Assembly: GCF_902859825.1 (NCBI RefSeq)
Contig: NZ_CADIKB010000004.1
Coordinates: forward strand, 225,410 to 289,409
Direction of reading: 5' to 3'
Origin: Paraburkholderia phenoliruptrix
Lineage (GTDB): Bacteria > Pseudomonadota > Gammaproteobacteria > Burkholderiales > Burkholderiaceae
DNA length: 64,000 nucleotides
A model generated the notes under the pieces. That model searched no databases, was not told where the DNA came from, and saw only the letters and a list, made by a program, of their open reading frames with translations. Made by a program: the position numbers and the translations under genes. This document shows, in pieces, positions 7,523 to 17,550 of this stretch (positions are counted from its first letter, which is position 1; each line of letters starts with the position of its first letter).

Positions 7523-9286
7523 ATGAATATGCCCAGCGCGGAATTCTCCACGTCGGATACGACTCCACACCACGAAGCTGACTCTATCGGCGCCACCGTG
7601 CTCATGAAGGCACTGGCCGACGAAGACGTCGAGTTCATCTGGGGTTATCCCGGCGGCTCGGTACTCTACATTTACGACGAGCTGTACAAGCAGGACAAGT
7701 TCGAGCACATCCTCGTGCGCCACGAGCAGGCCGCGGTCCACGCAGCGGACGCCTACGCGCGTTCCACCGGCAAGGTCGGCGTGTGCCTCGTGACCTCCGG
7801 CCCCGGCGTCACCAATGCGGTGACCGGCATCGCCACTGCCTACATGGACTCGATCCCGATGGTCGTGATCAGCGGCCAGGTGCCGACTGCCGCGATCGGC
7901 CAGGACGCGTTCCAGGAGTGCGACACGGTCGGCATTACGCGCCCCTGCGTGAAGCACAACTTCCTCGTGAAGGACGTGCGCGACCTCGCCGCCACCGTCA
8001 AGAAAGCGTTCTACATTGCCCGTACCGGCCGTCCCGGCCCGGTGCTGATCGACATTCCGAAAGACGTGTCGAAGGCGCCGTGCCAGTACGAGCCGATCAA
8101 AACCGTGTCGCTGCGCTCGTACAATCCGGTGACCAAGGGCCACTCCGGCCAGATCCGCAAGGCGGTGTCGCTGCTGCTCTCGGCAAAGCGTCCGTATATC
8201 TACACCGGCGGCGGCATCATCCTCGCGGACGCGTCGCGCGAGCTGAACCAGTTCGCCGATCTGCTCGGCTACCCGATCACGAATACGCTGATGGGTCTGG
8301 GCGGTTACCGCGCGAGCGACAAGAAATTTCTCGGCATGCTCGGCATGCACGGCACGTACGAAGCCAACATGGCGATGCAGCACTGCGACGTGCTGATCGC
8401 GATCGGCGCGCGCTTTGACGACCGCGTGATCGGCGACCCGTCGCACTTCGCGTCGCGCCCGCGCAAGATCATCCATATCGACATCGATCCTTCGTCCATT
8501 TCGAAGCGCGTCAAGGTCGACATTCCGATTGTCGGCGACGTGAAGGAAGTGCTGAAGGAGCTGATCGAGCAGTTGCAGACGGCCGAGCATGGGCCGGACA
8601 CCGCGGCGCTCGCCGACTGGTGGAAGGACATCGAGGCCTGGCGCGCGAAAGACTGCCTCAAGTTCGACCGCAAGAGCGACATCATCAAGCCGCAGTACGT
8701 GGTGGAAAAGGCGTGGGAGCTGACCGACGGCAATGCGTTCGTCTGTTCCGACGTCGGCCAGCACCAGATGTGGGCCGCGCAGTTCTACCGGTTCAACAAG
8801 CCGCGCCGCTGGATCAACTCGGGCGGCCTCGGCACCATGGGCTTCGGCCTGCCGGCGGCGATGGGCGTGAAAATGGCGCACCCGGACGACGACGTGCTCT
8901 GCATCACGGGCGAAGGCTCGATCCAGATGTGCATCCAGGAACTGTCGACCTGCAAGCAGTACGACACGCCTGTGAAAATCATCTCGCTCAATAACCGCTA
9001 TCTGGGCATGGTGCGCCAGTGGCAGCAGATCGAATACAGCAAGCGCTATTCGCATTCGTACATGGATGCGCTGCCGGATTTCGTGAAGCTCGCCGAAGCG
9101 TACGGCCACGTGGGCATGCGTATCGAACGCACGGCCGACGTCGAGCCCGCGCTGAAGGAAGCGCTGCGCCTGAAAGATCGCACGGTGTTTCTCGACTTCC
9201 AGACCGACCCCACCGAAAACGTCTGGCCGATGGTCCAGGCCGGCAAGGGCATCACCGAGATGCTCATGGGTTCGGAAGATCTATAA
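7523..9286 (+). CDS. ilvI: acetolactate synthase, large (catalytic) subunit
   Basis: This 587-residue ThDP enzyme condenses two pyruvates to acetolactate, or pyruvate and 2-oxobutyrate to acetohydroxybutyrate, the first common step of valine, leucine and isoleucine synthesis. The catalytic Glu is at residue 68 in RHEQAAVHAADAYAR. The ThDP/Mg motif begins near residue 462 (GEGSIQM). The FAD-binding middle domain includes IGARFDDRVIGDPSHF. Length is normal. ilvH follows after 112 bp and ilvC after that, giving an ilvIHC operon. The ATG has AAAGGTGAA just upstream as ribosome-binding site. Confidence 0.97.
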   Translation: MNMPSAEFSTSDTTPHHEADSIGATVLMKALADEDVEFIWGYPGGSVLYIYDELYKQDKFEHILVRHEQAAVHAADAYARSTGKVGVCLVTSGPGVTNAVTGIATAYMDSIPMVVISGQVPTAAIGQDAFQECDTVGITRPCVKHNFLVKDVRDLAATVKKAFYIARTGRPGPVLIDIPKDVSKAPCQYEPIKTVSLRSYNPVTKGHSGQIRKAVSLLLSAKRPYIYTGGGIILADASRELNQFADLLGYPITNTLMGLGGYRASDKKFLGMLGMHGTYEANMAMQHCDVLIAIGARFDDRVIGDPSHFASRPRKIIHIDIDPSSISKRVKVDIPIVGDVKEVLKELIEQLQTAEHGPDTAALADWWKDIEAWRAKDCLKFDRKSDIIKPQYVVEKAWELTDGNAFVCSDVGQHQMWAAQFYRFNKPRRWINSGGLGTMGFGLPAAMGVKMAHPDDDVLCITGEGSIQMCIQELSTCKQYDTPVKIISLNNRYLGMVRQWQQIEYSKRYSHSYMDALPDFVKLAEAYGHVGMRIERTADVEPALKEALRLKDRTVFLDFQTDPTENVWPMVQAGKGITEMLMGSEDL

Positions 9287-9398
9287 CGACGGCTGCTAGC
9301 GCCGGCTTCGCCACGCGCGTCTTCAAAAAAGACGCAGCAAGACGAAGCGGCGCGCAACCGTTCGCAGACATCGACACAACATCTGGAAGAAGCGAAAC

Positions 9399-9890
9399 AT
9401 GAGACACATCATTTCCGTCCTGCTGGAAAACGAACCCGGCGCGCTCTCACGCGTGGTGGGTCTTTTCTCCGCACGCGGCTACAACATTGAAACCTTGACG
9501 GTGGCTCCGACCGAAGACCGTTCGCTGTCGCGCATGACCATCGTCTCCATTGGCTCGGACGACGTGATCGAACAGATCACGAAGCATCTGAACCGCCTGA
9601 TCGAGGTGGTGAAAGTGGTCGACCTGACAGAGGGCGCCCACATTGAGCGCGAGCTGATGTTGATCAAGGTGAGGGCGGTCGGCAAGGAACGTGAGGAGAT
9701 GAAGCGGATGTCGGATATTTTCCGCGGTCGCATCATCGACGTCACCGAAAAGACTTACACGATCGAACTGACGGGCGCGAGCGACAAGCTCGACGCCTTC
9801 ATCGAAGGACTCGACGCCACTGCGATTCTCGAGACCGTCCGTACGGGCAGCTCGGGCATCGGCCGCGGCGAGCGCATTCTGAAGGTGTAA
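9399..9890 (+). CDS. ilvH: acetolactate synthase, small (regulatory) subunit
   Basis: A 163-residue regulatory partner of the preceding catalytic subunit. It starts with an ACT domain (residues 2 to about 76, RHIISVLLENEPGALSRVV) that binds valine for feedback inhibition. The second half (about 80-163) is the ALS_ss C-terminal domain. Length matches IlvH. The start codon follows GGAAGAAGCGAAAC. It is 111 bp upstream of ilvC in the same orientation. Confidence 0.96.
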   Translation: MRHIISVLLENEPGALSRVVGLFSARGYNIETLTVAPTEDRSLSRMTIVSIGSDDVIEQITKHLNRLIEVVKVVDLTEGAHIERELMLIKVRAVGKEREEMKRMSDIFRGRIIDVTEKTYTIELTGASDKLDAFIEGLDATAILETVRTGSSGIGRGERILKV

Positions 9891-9964
9891 CGCGCAGCGT
9901 CCCGATCCGGGCCGGATGGGGCTCATCACTATCCGGCCTTGCAGCACAACGTTCGCAGTATTGA

Positions 9965-11017
<1,053 letters not shown>

Positions 11018-11080
11018 GAAGTCCGTTTTATCGCACGAAGCCGGCGCGGCGCACCGCCGCAGGCGTCGGTCATGCAAAAA

Positions 11081-11114
11081 GCCGCCCAAGGGTGCTGAAC
11101 CCTGGGCGGCTTTT
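11081..11114 (+). terminator. Rho-independent terminator after ilvC
   Basis: GCCGCCCA pairs with TGGGCGGC, and GGG with CCC inside it past one bulged A. The loop is TGCTGAA and TTTT follows. It lies between ilvC and psd. Confidence 0.8.
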
Positions 11115-11151
11115 GCTATCCTACGGTTTTACAAAAACACTGAAGCCATCC

Positions 11152-11790
11152 ATGAATTACCCACATCCGATCATCGCGCGAGAAGGCTGGCCGTTCATCG
11201 CCATCGCGGCCGTCGTTGCATTACTGGTTCACGCTTTCGCGGGGTTCGGCTTTGCTTGGATCTTCTGGCTGATCCTGATCTTCGTCGTGCAGTTTTTCCG
11301 CGATCCGGCGCGCCCCATCCCCACGCAGGCGAACGCCGTGCTGTGCCCGGCCGACGGCCGCATCGTCGCCGTGGAAACCGCGCATGATCCGTATGCCAAT
11401 CGTGAAGCGCTGAAAATCAGCGTGTTCATGAACGTATTCAACGTGCATTCGCAGCGCTCGCCGGTCGACGGCGCAATCTCCAAGGTCGAATATTTTCCCG
11501 GCGCCTATCTGAACGCGGCGGTGGACAAGGCCTCGCTCGAAAACGAGCGCAATGCGATCGTCATCGAAATGGCCGGCGGCCAGACTGTCACGTCCGTGCA
11601 GATCGCCGGCCTGATCGCGCGGCGCATTCTTTGCTATGTGCGTGCAGGTGAGCCGCTTACGCGCGGTCAACGGTATGGCTTTATCCGCTTCGGCTCGCGC
11701 GTCGACGTGTATTTGCCGGTGGGCAGCCGTCCGCGGGTGTCGATCGGCGAGAAAGTGTCGGCGTCGTCCACGATCCTCGCTGAACTCTGA
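11152..11790 (+). CDS. psd: phosphatidylserine decarboxylase proenzyme (short form)
   Basis: A 212-residue membrane-associated enzyme that converts phosphatidylserine to phosphatidylethanolamine. Two hydrophobic segments occupy about residues 15-50. The self-cleavage site that generates the pyruvoyl group is the Gly181-Ser182 bond in RFGSRVDVY. The length fits the short PSD form without the LGST-type long beta chain. I place the start at 11152 ([15 protein letters not shown]) because an in-frame upstream extension would run through the ilvC end and the terminator. pssA, the preceding step of the pathway, follows after 24 bp with AGGAGG before its ATG. Confidence 0.93.
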   Translation: MNYPHPIIAREGWPFIAIAAVVALLVHAFAGFGFAWIFWLILIFVVQFFRDPARPIPTQANAVLCPADGRIVAVETAHDPYANREALKISVFMNVFNVHSQRSPVDGAISKVEYFPGAYLNAAVDKASLENERNAIVIEMAGGQTVTSVQIAGLIARRILCYVRAGEPLTRGQRYGFIRFGSRVDVYLPVGSRPRVSIGEKVSASSTILAEL

Positions 11791-11814
11791 AGCGGCACAA
11801 AGGAGGTTGTCCGA

Positions 11815-12684
11815 ATGGCCGCATTCAAACCGCGCCGACCGCGCAACAGTGGACCGCTGCCGCGTCCGTTTCGCCGCAACAAGCCGATCGTCGCGGAGTC
11901 GCCGGCTGTAGACAGCCGGCGCGCGCAGCGTCAGCAATTCCTGCGAAAGCGCGGCATTTATCTGCTGCCGAACGCCTTCACCACGGCGGCGCTCTTCTGC
12001 GGCTTCTTTGCCGTCGTGCAGGCCATGAACGTGCGCTTCGAGGTCGCGGCCATCGCGATTTTCGTCGCCATGGTGCTCGACGGCATGGACGGCCGCGTGG
12101 CTCGCATGACGCACACGCAAAGCGCGTTCGGCGAGCAGTTCGACAGTCTCTCCGACATGGTGTCATTCGGCGTCGCGCCGGCGCTCGTCATGTATGAGTG
12201 GATCCTGAAAGATCTCGGCCGCTGGGGCTGGCTCGCGGCTTTCGTCTACTGTTCGGGCGCGGCGCTGCGGCTCGCGCGTTTCAATACGAACATCGGCGTG
12301 GTCGACAAGCGGTTCTTCCAGGGCATGCCGAGTCCGGCGGCCGCGGCGCTGATCGCGGGCTTCGTGTGGCTCGCCACCGACAACCGCGTGCCGCTCAAGC
12401 TCGTCTGGCTGCCGTGGGTCGCGTTTGTGCTGACCATCTACGCGGGCGTGACCATGGTGTCCAACGCGCCGTTTTATAGCGGCAAGGCGCTCGACGTGCG
12501 GCATCGCGTGCCGTTCGGCGTGATTCTGCTCGTGGTGGTCGCGTTCGTGCTGGTGTCGTCGGATCCGCCTTTGATGCTGTTCGGCCTGTTCGTGCTGTAC
12601 GGGCTGTCTGGCTATGTGTTCTGGGGTTATCAGGCGCTGCGGGGCAGGGCGAATCCGGCTCGCTCGGTCGCGCACGACCGGTAG
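11815..12684 (+). CDS. pssA: CDP-diacylglycerol-serine O-phosphatidyltransferase
   Basis: A 289-residue integral membrane enzyme that makes phosphatidylserine from CDP-diacylglycerol and L-serine. The CDP-alcohol phosphotransferase signature D-G-x2-A-R-x8-G-x3-D-x3-D is complete: Asp92, Gly93, Ala96, Arg97, Gly106, Asp110, Asp114. About 45 basic, Pro-rich residues precede the first membrane segment, and roughly seven hydrophobic segments follow. Together with psd 24 bp upstream it forms the phosphatidylethanolamine pathway pair. The operon is closed by a terminator with a TTCG loop. Confidence 0.95.
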   Translation: MAAFKPRRPRNSGPLPRPFRRNKPIVAESPAVDSRRAQRQQFLRKRGIYLLPNAFTTAALFCGFFAVVQAMNVRFEVAAIAIFVAMVLDGMDGRVARMTHTQSAFGEQFDSLSDMVSFGVAPALVMYEWILKDLGRWGWLAAFVYCSGAALRLARFNTNIGVVDKRFFQGMPSPAAAALIAGFVWLATDNRVPLKLVWLPWVAFVLTIYAGVTMVSNAPFYSGKALDVRHRVPFGVILLVVVAFVLVSSDPPLMLFGLFVLYGLSGYVFWGYQALRGRANPARSVAHDR

Positions 12685-12739
12685 CGGCCGGCGTCGCGAC
12701 AGTCGTTGTAACTGTCGTCCGGCAGGCCAGGCACTCAAC

Positions 12740-12770
12740 AACGGCGTCCTTCGGGGCGCCGTTTCTTTTT
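12740..12770 (+). terminator. Rho-independent terminator after pssA
   Basis: AACGGCGTCC and GGGCGCCGTT form a 10-bp stem, with one G-T pair, closed by a TTCG tetraloop and followed by TTCTTTTT. Confidence 0.88.
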
Positions 12771-12848
12771 AGCAAGTGCGCTTGCGAGGCGGTTTGCCAA
12801 CCCGTGCGAAACGTTCGCGAAGCGCTTGCCAGGCAGGCCCGGCGCCAA

Positions 12849-12877
12849 TTGCACGGCAGGTGGAATGCCGCTATAGT
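12849..12877 (+). promoter_or_regulatory. putative sigma-70 promoter of leuA
   Basis: TTGCAC (12849-12854) and TATAGT (12872-12877) are separated by exactly 17 bp. Transcription would begin near 12884, giving a long leader of about 275 bases before leuA. Confidence 0.6.
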
Positions 12878-13160
12878 CGTTGGATGACTGCGTCCACGTT
12901 CCTTTTTCCGTCGGCGCCGCGGCTACGGAGCCGGGTCGGCATAAAGCTTCGCTGACGGGCCTGCCAGCCCCGCGGCAACCACGCTAACCGGCCGTGCCGC
13001 TGTTCGCCTCGCTCATGCTCGAGCGCCGTCCGCGATGTTGACTTGCCGTTGACATGACGCTGAGGTGATGCCGAGTTGTCACCGCCGTGGCGCTCGGCGC
13101 GACCGCATCCCGAATCCCTATCCGATTCCCCCAATTAAAGTACTCCGCAGGAGACTCGAC
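12878..13160 (+). other. long untranslated leader region of leuA
   Basis: About 280 bp lie between the predicted promoter and the leuA start. They hold short G/C-rich inverted segments but no clear terminator/antiterminator pair. A 23-codon reading frame at 12884 contains three leucine codons of rarely used types (CTT, CTA, CTT), but has no ribosome-binding site. Otherwise I see nothing assignable. Confidence 0.35.
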
Positions 13161-14708
13161 ATGTCCGACAAACTGATCATATTCGACACTACGCTGCGTG
13201 ACGGCGAGCAATCGCCCGGCGCGTCGATGACGAAAGAAGAAAAAATCCGTATCGCGAAGCAACTCGAGCGGATGAAAGTCGACGTGATCGAAGCGGGCTT
13301 CGCGGCAAGCTCGAACGGCGACTTCGACGCCATTCACACCATTGCCGGGCTGATCAAGGACAGCACCATCTGCTCGCTTGCGCGCGCGAACGACAAGGAC
13401 ATTCAACGCGCGGCCGACGCGCTGAAGCCTGCCGAGCGTTTCCGCATTCACACGTTCATCGCGACGTCGCCGCTGCACATGGAAAAGAAGCTGCGCATGA
13501 CGCCGGACCAGGTGTTCGAGCAGGCGAAGCTGGCGGTGCGCTTCGCGCGCAAATTCACCGACGACGTCGAGTTTTCGCCGGAAGACGGCAGCCGCTCGGA
13601 CATGGACTTCCTGTGCCGCGTGCTGGAAGCGGTGATCGCCGAAGGCGCGACCACCATCAACATTGCAGACACGGTCGGTTACGGCGTGCCGGAGTTGTAC
13701 GGCAATCTCGTCAAAACGCTGCGCGAGCGCATTCCGAACTCGCACAAGGCCGTGTTCTCGGTGCATTGCCATAACGACCTCGGCATGGCGGTCGCCAATT
13801 CGCTGGCGGGCGTGCAGATCGGCGGCGCGCGTCAGGTGGAGTGCACGATCAACGGTCTCGGCGAGCGGGCGGGCAATACGTCGCTCGAGGAAATCGTGAT
13901 GGCCGTGAAGACCCGCAAGGACTATTTCGGGCTCGAACTCGGTCTCGATACCACGCAGATCGTCCCGGCGTCGAAGCTCGTGTCCCAGATCACCGGTTTC
14001 GTCGTGCAGCCGAACAAGGCCGTGGTGGGCGCAAACGCGTTCGCACACGCGTCGGGCATCCACCAGGACGGCGTGCTGAAGGCGCGCGACACGTACGAAA
14101 TCATGCGCGCGGAAGACGTGGGCTGGAGCGCGAACAAGATCGTGCTCGGCAAGTTGTCGGGCCGCAATGCGTTCAAGCAGCGCCTGCAGGAACTGGGCAT
14201 CGCGCTCGACAGCGAGGCCGAACTCAATACCGCATTCGCGCGCTTCAAGGAACTGGCCGACCGCAAGGCAGAAATTTTCGACGAGGACATCATCGCGATC
14301 GTCACCGAGGAATCGGCTGAGGCGCAGGAGAAGGAGCACTACAAGTTCGTGTCGCTGTCGCAGCATTCGGAGACCGGCGAGCAGCCGCAGGCGAAGATCG
14401 TGTTCGCAGTGGACGGCAAGGAAATCACCGGCGAAGCGCGCGGCAACGGTCCGGTGGACGCCACGCTCAACGCGATCGAAACGGAAGTGGGCAGCGGTTC
14501 GGAGCTGCTGCTTTACTCGGTGAACGCGATCACCACGGGAACGCAGGCGCAGGGGGAGGTGACCGTGCGGCTGTCGAAGAGCGGGCGCATCGTCAATGGT
14601 GTCGGCACCGATCCGGACATTGTCGCGGCGTCGGCGAAAGCGTATATCTCGGCGCTCAACAAGCTGTATTCGAACTCCGACAAGCTTAACCCGCAGCGCT
14701 CGGAGTGA
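13161..14708 (+). CDS. leuA: 2-isopropylmalate synthase
   Basis: A 515-residue enzyme that condenses acetyl-CoA with 2-oxoisovalerate, the committed step of leucine synthesis. The N-terminal TIM barrel begins with [15 protein letters not shown] and contains the metal-binding His202-x-His204 in [10 protein letters not shown]. The C-terminal leucine-sensing domain occupies about residues 385-510. Length is typical. The ATG at 13161 is preceded by CAGGAGACTCGAC; a longer in-frame reading from 13065 lacks any family similarity and is rejected. It uses the product of the valine branch made by the upstream ilv genes. A perfect terminator lies 225 bp downstream. Confidence 0.96.
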   Translation: MSDKLIIFDTTLRDGEQSPGASMTKEEKIRIAKQLERMKVDVIEAGFAASSNGDFDAIHTIAGLIKDSTICSLARANDKDIQRAADALKPAERFRIHTFIATSPLHMEKKLRMTPDQVFEQAKLAVRFARKFTDDVEFSPEDGSRSDMDFLCRVLEAVIAEGATTINIADTVGYGVPELYGNLVKTLRERIPNSHKAVFSVHCHNDLGMAVANSLAGVQIGGARQVECTINGLGERAGNTSLEEIVMAVKTRKDYFGLELGLDTTQIVPASKLVSQITGFVVQPNKAVVGANAFAHASGIHQDGVLKARDTYEIMRAEDVGWSANKIVLGKLSGRNAFKQRLQELGIALDSEAELNTAFARFKELADRKAEIFDEDIIAIVTEESAEAQEKEHYKFVSLSQHSETGEQPQAKIVFAVDGKEITGEARGNGPVDATLNAIETEVGSGSELLLYSVNAITTGTQAQGEVTVRLSKSGRIVNGVGTDPDIVAASAKAYISALNKLYSNSDKLNPQRSE

Positions 14709-14831
14709 AGCCGGGCAGGGTGGCGGCCTGGAGCGGCGAGGCGCGATTTGTCTGCTTGCGGCGTCAAGCGCCGCGGATCGGCAAGCAGCGCCAGGCGGGA
14801 AGAAGCGGCGCCGCCAACGCGAGGCGGCGGC

Positions 14832-14909
14832 AACCAGCGGCAATCGGCGCTAACCAGCAGCAACGGTGCCAGCCAGCGCCAATCGCTGCTAGCCAGCAGC
14901 CACCGCACT
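14832..14909. repeat. four degenerate 19-20 bp tandem repeats downstream of leuA
   Basis: Units 14832-14851, 14852-14870, 14871-14890 and 14891-14909 each begin with AACCAGC or AGCCAGC and alternate 20, 19, 20 and 19 bp. They lie in the 225-bp stretch between the leuA stop and its terminator, which otherwise contains no gene. Confidence 0.6.
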
Positions 14910-14932
14910 AACCCGCCCCAACCAACGTCAAG

Positions 14933-14963
14933 CCCCGCGCCTCAAACGGCGCGGGGTTTTTTT
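14933..14963 (+). terminator. Rho-independent terminator after leuA
   Basis: A perfect 9-bp stem, CCCCGCGCC (14933-14941) with GGCGCGGGG (14948-14956), is followed by seven T. The opposite strand lacks a T tract, so it serves leuA and not the convergent SulP gene. Confidence 0.93.
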
Positions 14964-15006
14964 ATGCGGCGGGCGCGTCGTGCTTACCCGCCGCCGTCTC
15001 CCCACG

Positions 15007-16575
15007 TTACTCGGTTGCCGCGCGTCGCATCGGCCAGCCGCGCGCCGCGCGCGCCTGCGTGCGGACCTGATGCCGCACTTCCACCGCGATGCCTCGGCGG
15101 GGCGCCTCGTCCACGAAGCTGTCGAGCATTTCACGCACGTCGTGATCGACGAAATCGGCGCGCGTCGCGTCGACGATCAGCGTGGCGCCGTCCGGAATTT
15201 GCTGCAGATAGTGCTTGAGCGGCACTTTGCCGAGGAACGACACGTCCTTGCGGAACGACAGCAAATAGTGATCGCCATGCTGCGCGAGCACGATAGGGCG
15301 CCGCAGATTCGCATACAGCGCGAGCAGCACGCTGCACAGAATGCCGAGCACAATGCCGATCAGCAGATCGGTCGCCAGCACGCCGACCAGCGTAACGATA
15401 AACGGCGCGAACGGCGCAAAGCCCTGCCTCGCGACCGCGACGAACAGCGACGGCTTGGCGAGCTTCAGCCCCGTGAAAATCAGGATCGCGGCAAGACAGG
15501 CGAGCGGGATCAGGTTGATGACGCTCGTCAACGCGAACACGCTCACGAGCAGCAGTACGCCGTGAATGATCGCCGACAGCCGGCTTTGCGCGCCGGCATG
15601 TACGTTCGCCGAACTGCGCACGATCACCGCGGTGATCGGCAGCCCGCCGATCGCGCCTGCAATCAGATTGCCCACGCCTTGCGCCTTCAGTTCACGATCC
15701 GGCGGCGCGGGGCGGCGTTCGGGGTCGATCTGCTCGACCGCTTCGAGGCTCAGCAAGGTTTCGAGGCTCGCCACGATCGCAAGCGTGATCGCCACGCGCC
15801 ACACGTCCGGATTGACGAGTTGGGCGAAATGCGGGCCGAAGTCGGCCCATTCGAGCGCGACGCTCAAGGCCGCGAACGATTCGAGCGACGGCAGCGCGAC
15901 GCGATGTTCGGCCGGCGGGGCGAGCGACGGCGCGAGCATGGTCAGGAGCAGCGTCGCGCCGATCCCGAGCAGCACGACGGCGAGCGGCGCGGGCACAATG
16001 CGCACCAGCGCGAAGCGGCGCATCGGTCGCGTTTCCCAGGCCAACAGGATCGCAAGCGACAGCAGCGTGATGACGCAGGCCACCGCCGAGATCGTGCCGA
16101 ACGGCGCCGTGATTGTGCCGCCCGCTGACGCCGCGCCTTCGGCTGGCCCATTCACGAGCCCGAGCGCGAGCGGAAACTGCTTGACGATCAGCAGGATGCC
16201 GATGGCGGCAAGCATGCCCTTGATGACGGGCGACGGCACGTACGCGGCAAAGCGGCCTGCCTTCAGCATGCCGAAGCCGAACTGGATGGCGCCGGACAAC
16301 AGCACCGCCGCGAGGAACGCGGAAAAGCTGCCGAGCTGCGCGATCCCGTCGACGACAATCACGACGAGACCCGCCGCCGGTCCGCTGACGCTCAGCCGCG
16401 AGCCGCTCAGGACGGCGACGACCAGCCCGCCGACGATGCCCGACACGAGCCCGGCGAACGGCTCGACACCGGATGCATTGGCAATGCCGAGGCACAGCGG
16501 CAGCGCTACGAGAAAAACGACGGTGCCCGCAAGGGCGTCGCGCTGAAATGTCGAAAAGAAAGCTCGAAGATTCAT
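15007..16575 (-). CDS. SulP-family inorganic anion transporter with STAS domain
   Basis: A 522-residue SLC26/SulP permease. It starts directly with the SulP transport domain (MNLRAFFSTFQRDALAGTVVFLVALPLCLG) and holds about a dozen membrane segments. The C-terminal STAS domain (about residues 420-505) ends in a basic tail. SulP proteins carry sulfate, bicarbonate, dicarboxylates or other anions. The gene lies 107 bp behind a beta-carbonic anhydrase in the same orientation, which points to bicarbonate as cargo, but this is inference. The start is set by family alignment, since the much longer in-frame reading runs into the carbonic anhydrase gene. Confidence 0.9.
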   Translation of the reverse strand: MNLRAFFSTFQRDALAGTVVFLVALPLCLGIANASGVEPFAGLVSGIVGGLVVAVLSGSRLSVSGPAAGLVVIVVDGIAQLGSFSAFLAAVLLSGAIQFGFGMLKAGRFAAYVPSPVIKGMLAAIGILLIVKQFPLALGLVNGPAEGAASAGGTITAPFGTISAVACVITLLSLAILLAWETRPMRRFALVRIVPAPLAVVLLGIGATLLLTMLAPSLAPPAEHRVALPSLESFAALSVALEWADFGPHFAQLVNPDVWRVAITLAIVASLETLLSLEAVEQIDPERRPAPPDRELKAQGVGNLIAGAIGGLPITAVIVRSSANVHAGAQSRLSAIIHGVLLLVSVFALTSVINLIPLACLAAILIFTGLKLAKPSLFVAVARQGFAPFAPFIVTLVGVLATDLLIGIVLGILCSVLLALYANLRRPIVLAQHGDHYLLSFRKDVSFLGKVPLKHYLQQIPDGATLIVDATRADFVDHDVREMLDSFVDEAPRRGIAVEVRHQVRTQARAARGWPMRRAATE

Positions 16576-16682
16576 GATGTCGGTGCAGAAGTAAGTGATG
16601 CCTGTGTAAGACGAAGGCTGAACCACAGGATGGCGCCCGTGGCACATCGAGGCGCATCTCGGCGATCGAGGGTAGCTAGGCG

Positions 16683-17315
16683 CTAAGCGCTGTGCGCGGC
16701 TGTCTCGCAGGTCATCGCGTCGTCGGCTTCGTAGCCGGACGTGAGCACCTTCAGGCGTCCGTCTTCGAGCGCGAAGATCCAGCCGTGCACGAGCGGCGCG
16801 GGCTCGGCGTCGCGCACGATCGGATTCGCGCGCAGCTGGCGCACCTGTTCGAGCACGTTGAGCTCGGCCAGCCGGTCGACGCGCTCGCGTTCGCTCGCTT
16901 TTGCGTCGAGCTCGTCGCGATGCGCTCTCGCCAGCGAACACAGCGGCGCGATGCGGCGGTTCACATGCGGCAGCCCCGGATCGGGCGGCAGGAGCGACGC
17001 GCGCACGCCGCCGCAGCCGTAATGCCCGCAGACGATCACATGACCGACCTTCAGCACGCGCACCGCGTATTCGAGAACGCTCGCGGAGTTGTCGTCGTCG
17101 GAATGAAAGAGGTTGGCGATGTTGCGGTGGACGAACAGGTCGCCCGGCTCGCAATGCGTGATGGTTTCGGCGGGCACGCGGCTGTCCGAGCAGCCGATCC
17201 ACAGCACGTGCGGATTCTGACCGCGCGCCAGGTCGCGGAAAAATTCGGGGTTGCGCTCGGCGGTGTCATGCGCCCATGCGACGTTGGCGACGAGAAGGCG
17301 TTTAGGACGATTCAT
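16683..17315 (-). CDS. beta-carbonic anhydrase
   Basis: A 210-residue zinc enzyme that interconverts CO2 and bicarbonate. The zinc ligands are plain: Cys42 and Asp44 in GCSDSRVPAE, and His98 and Cys101 in CGHYGCGG. Length and motif spacing are those of the Can/CynT type. The start at 17315 has CTGGAG 10 bases upstream and gives the usual MNRPKRLLVANVAWA onset. It is the first gene of a probable pair with the SulP transporter downstream. Confidence 0.95.
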   Translation of the reverse strand: MNRPKRLLVANVAWAHDTAERNPEFFRDLARGQNPHVLWIGCSDSRVPAETITHCEPGDLFVHRNIANLFHSDDDNSASVLEYAVRVLKVGHVIVCGHYGCGGVRASLLPPDPGLPHVNRRIAPLCSLARAHRDELDAKASERERVDRLAELNVLEQVRQLRANPIVRDAEPAPLVHGWIFALEDGRLKVLTSGYEADDAMTCETAAHSA

Positions 17316-17483
17316 CGATAGCGGCTCCAGAAAGGGGCGCATCGTCCGGTGCAGGAATCACGGCGGTGCCGCGTGGCCGCACTTCTTTTGGAGCGACGGC
17401 CAGCACCGGATCGATGCTTACAAAAGCCTTTCTATCAAAAAATTAATCGTCTGTGTGTGAAATAAAATTCGTTGCGATGCGAA

Positions 17484-17517
17484 ATAAATAAAAAAAAGCC
17501 GCTTCGCGAGCGGCTTT
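17484..17517 (-). terminator. Rho-independent terminator of the BamE-like lipoprotein gene
   Basis: On the minus strand a 9-bp stem, AAAGCCGCT (17517-17509) with AGCGGCTTT (17503-17495), has a five-base loop and runs into a long T-rich tract. It separates the lipoprotein gene from the carbonic anhydrase-SulP pair. Confidence 0.9.
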
Positions 17518-17550
17518 CGGAGATGCGCGTAGATTCAATGACAGCGCGAG

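Noticed and set aside
12884..12955. A 23-codon frame as a leuA leader peptide
   Set aside because: No ribosome-binding site and no terminator/antiterminator structure were found; kept only as a low-interest observation.
13065..13160. N-terminal extension of leuA
   Set aside because: The added residues are Arg/Pro-rich without family similarity, and GCAGGAGACTCGAC lies right before the ATG at 13161.
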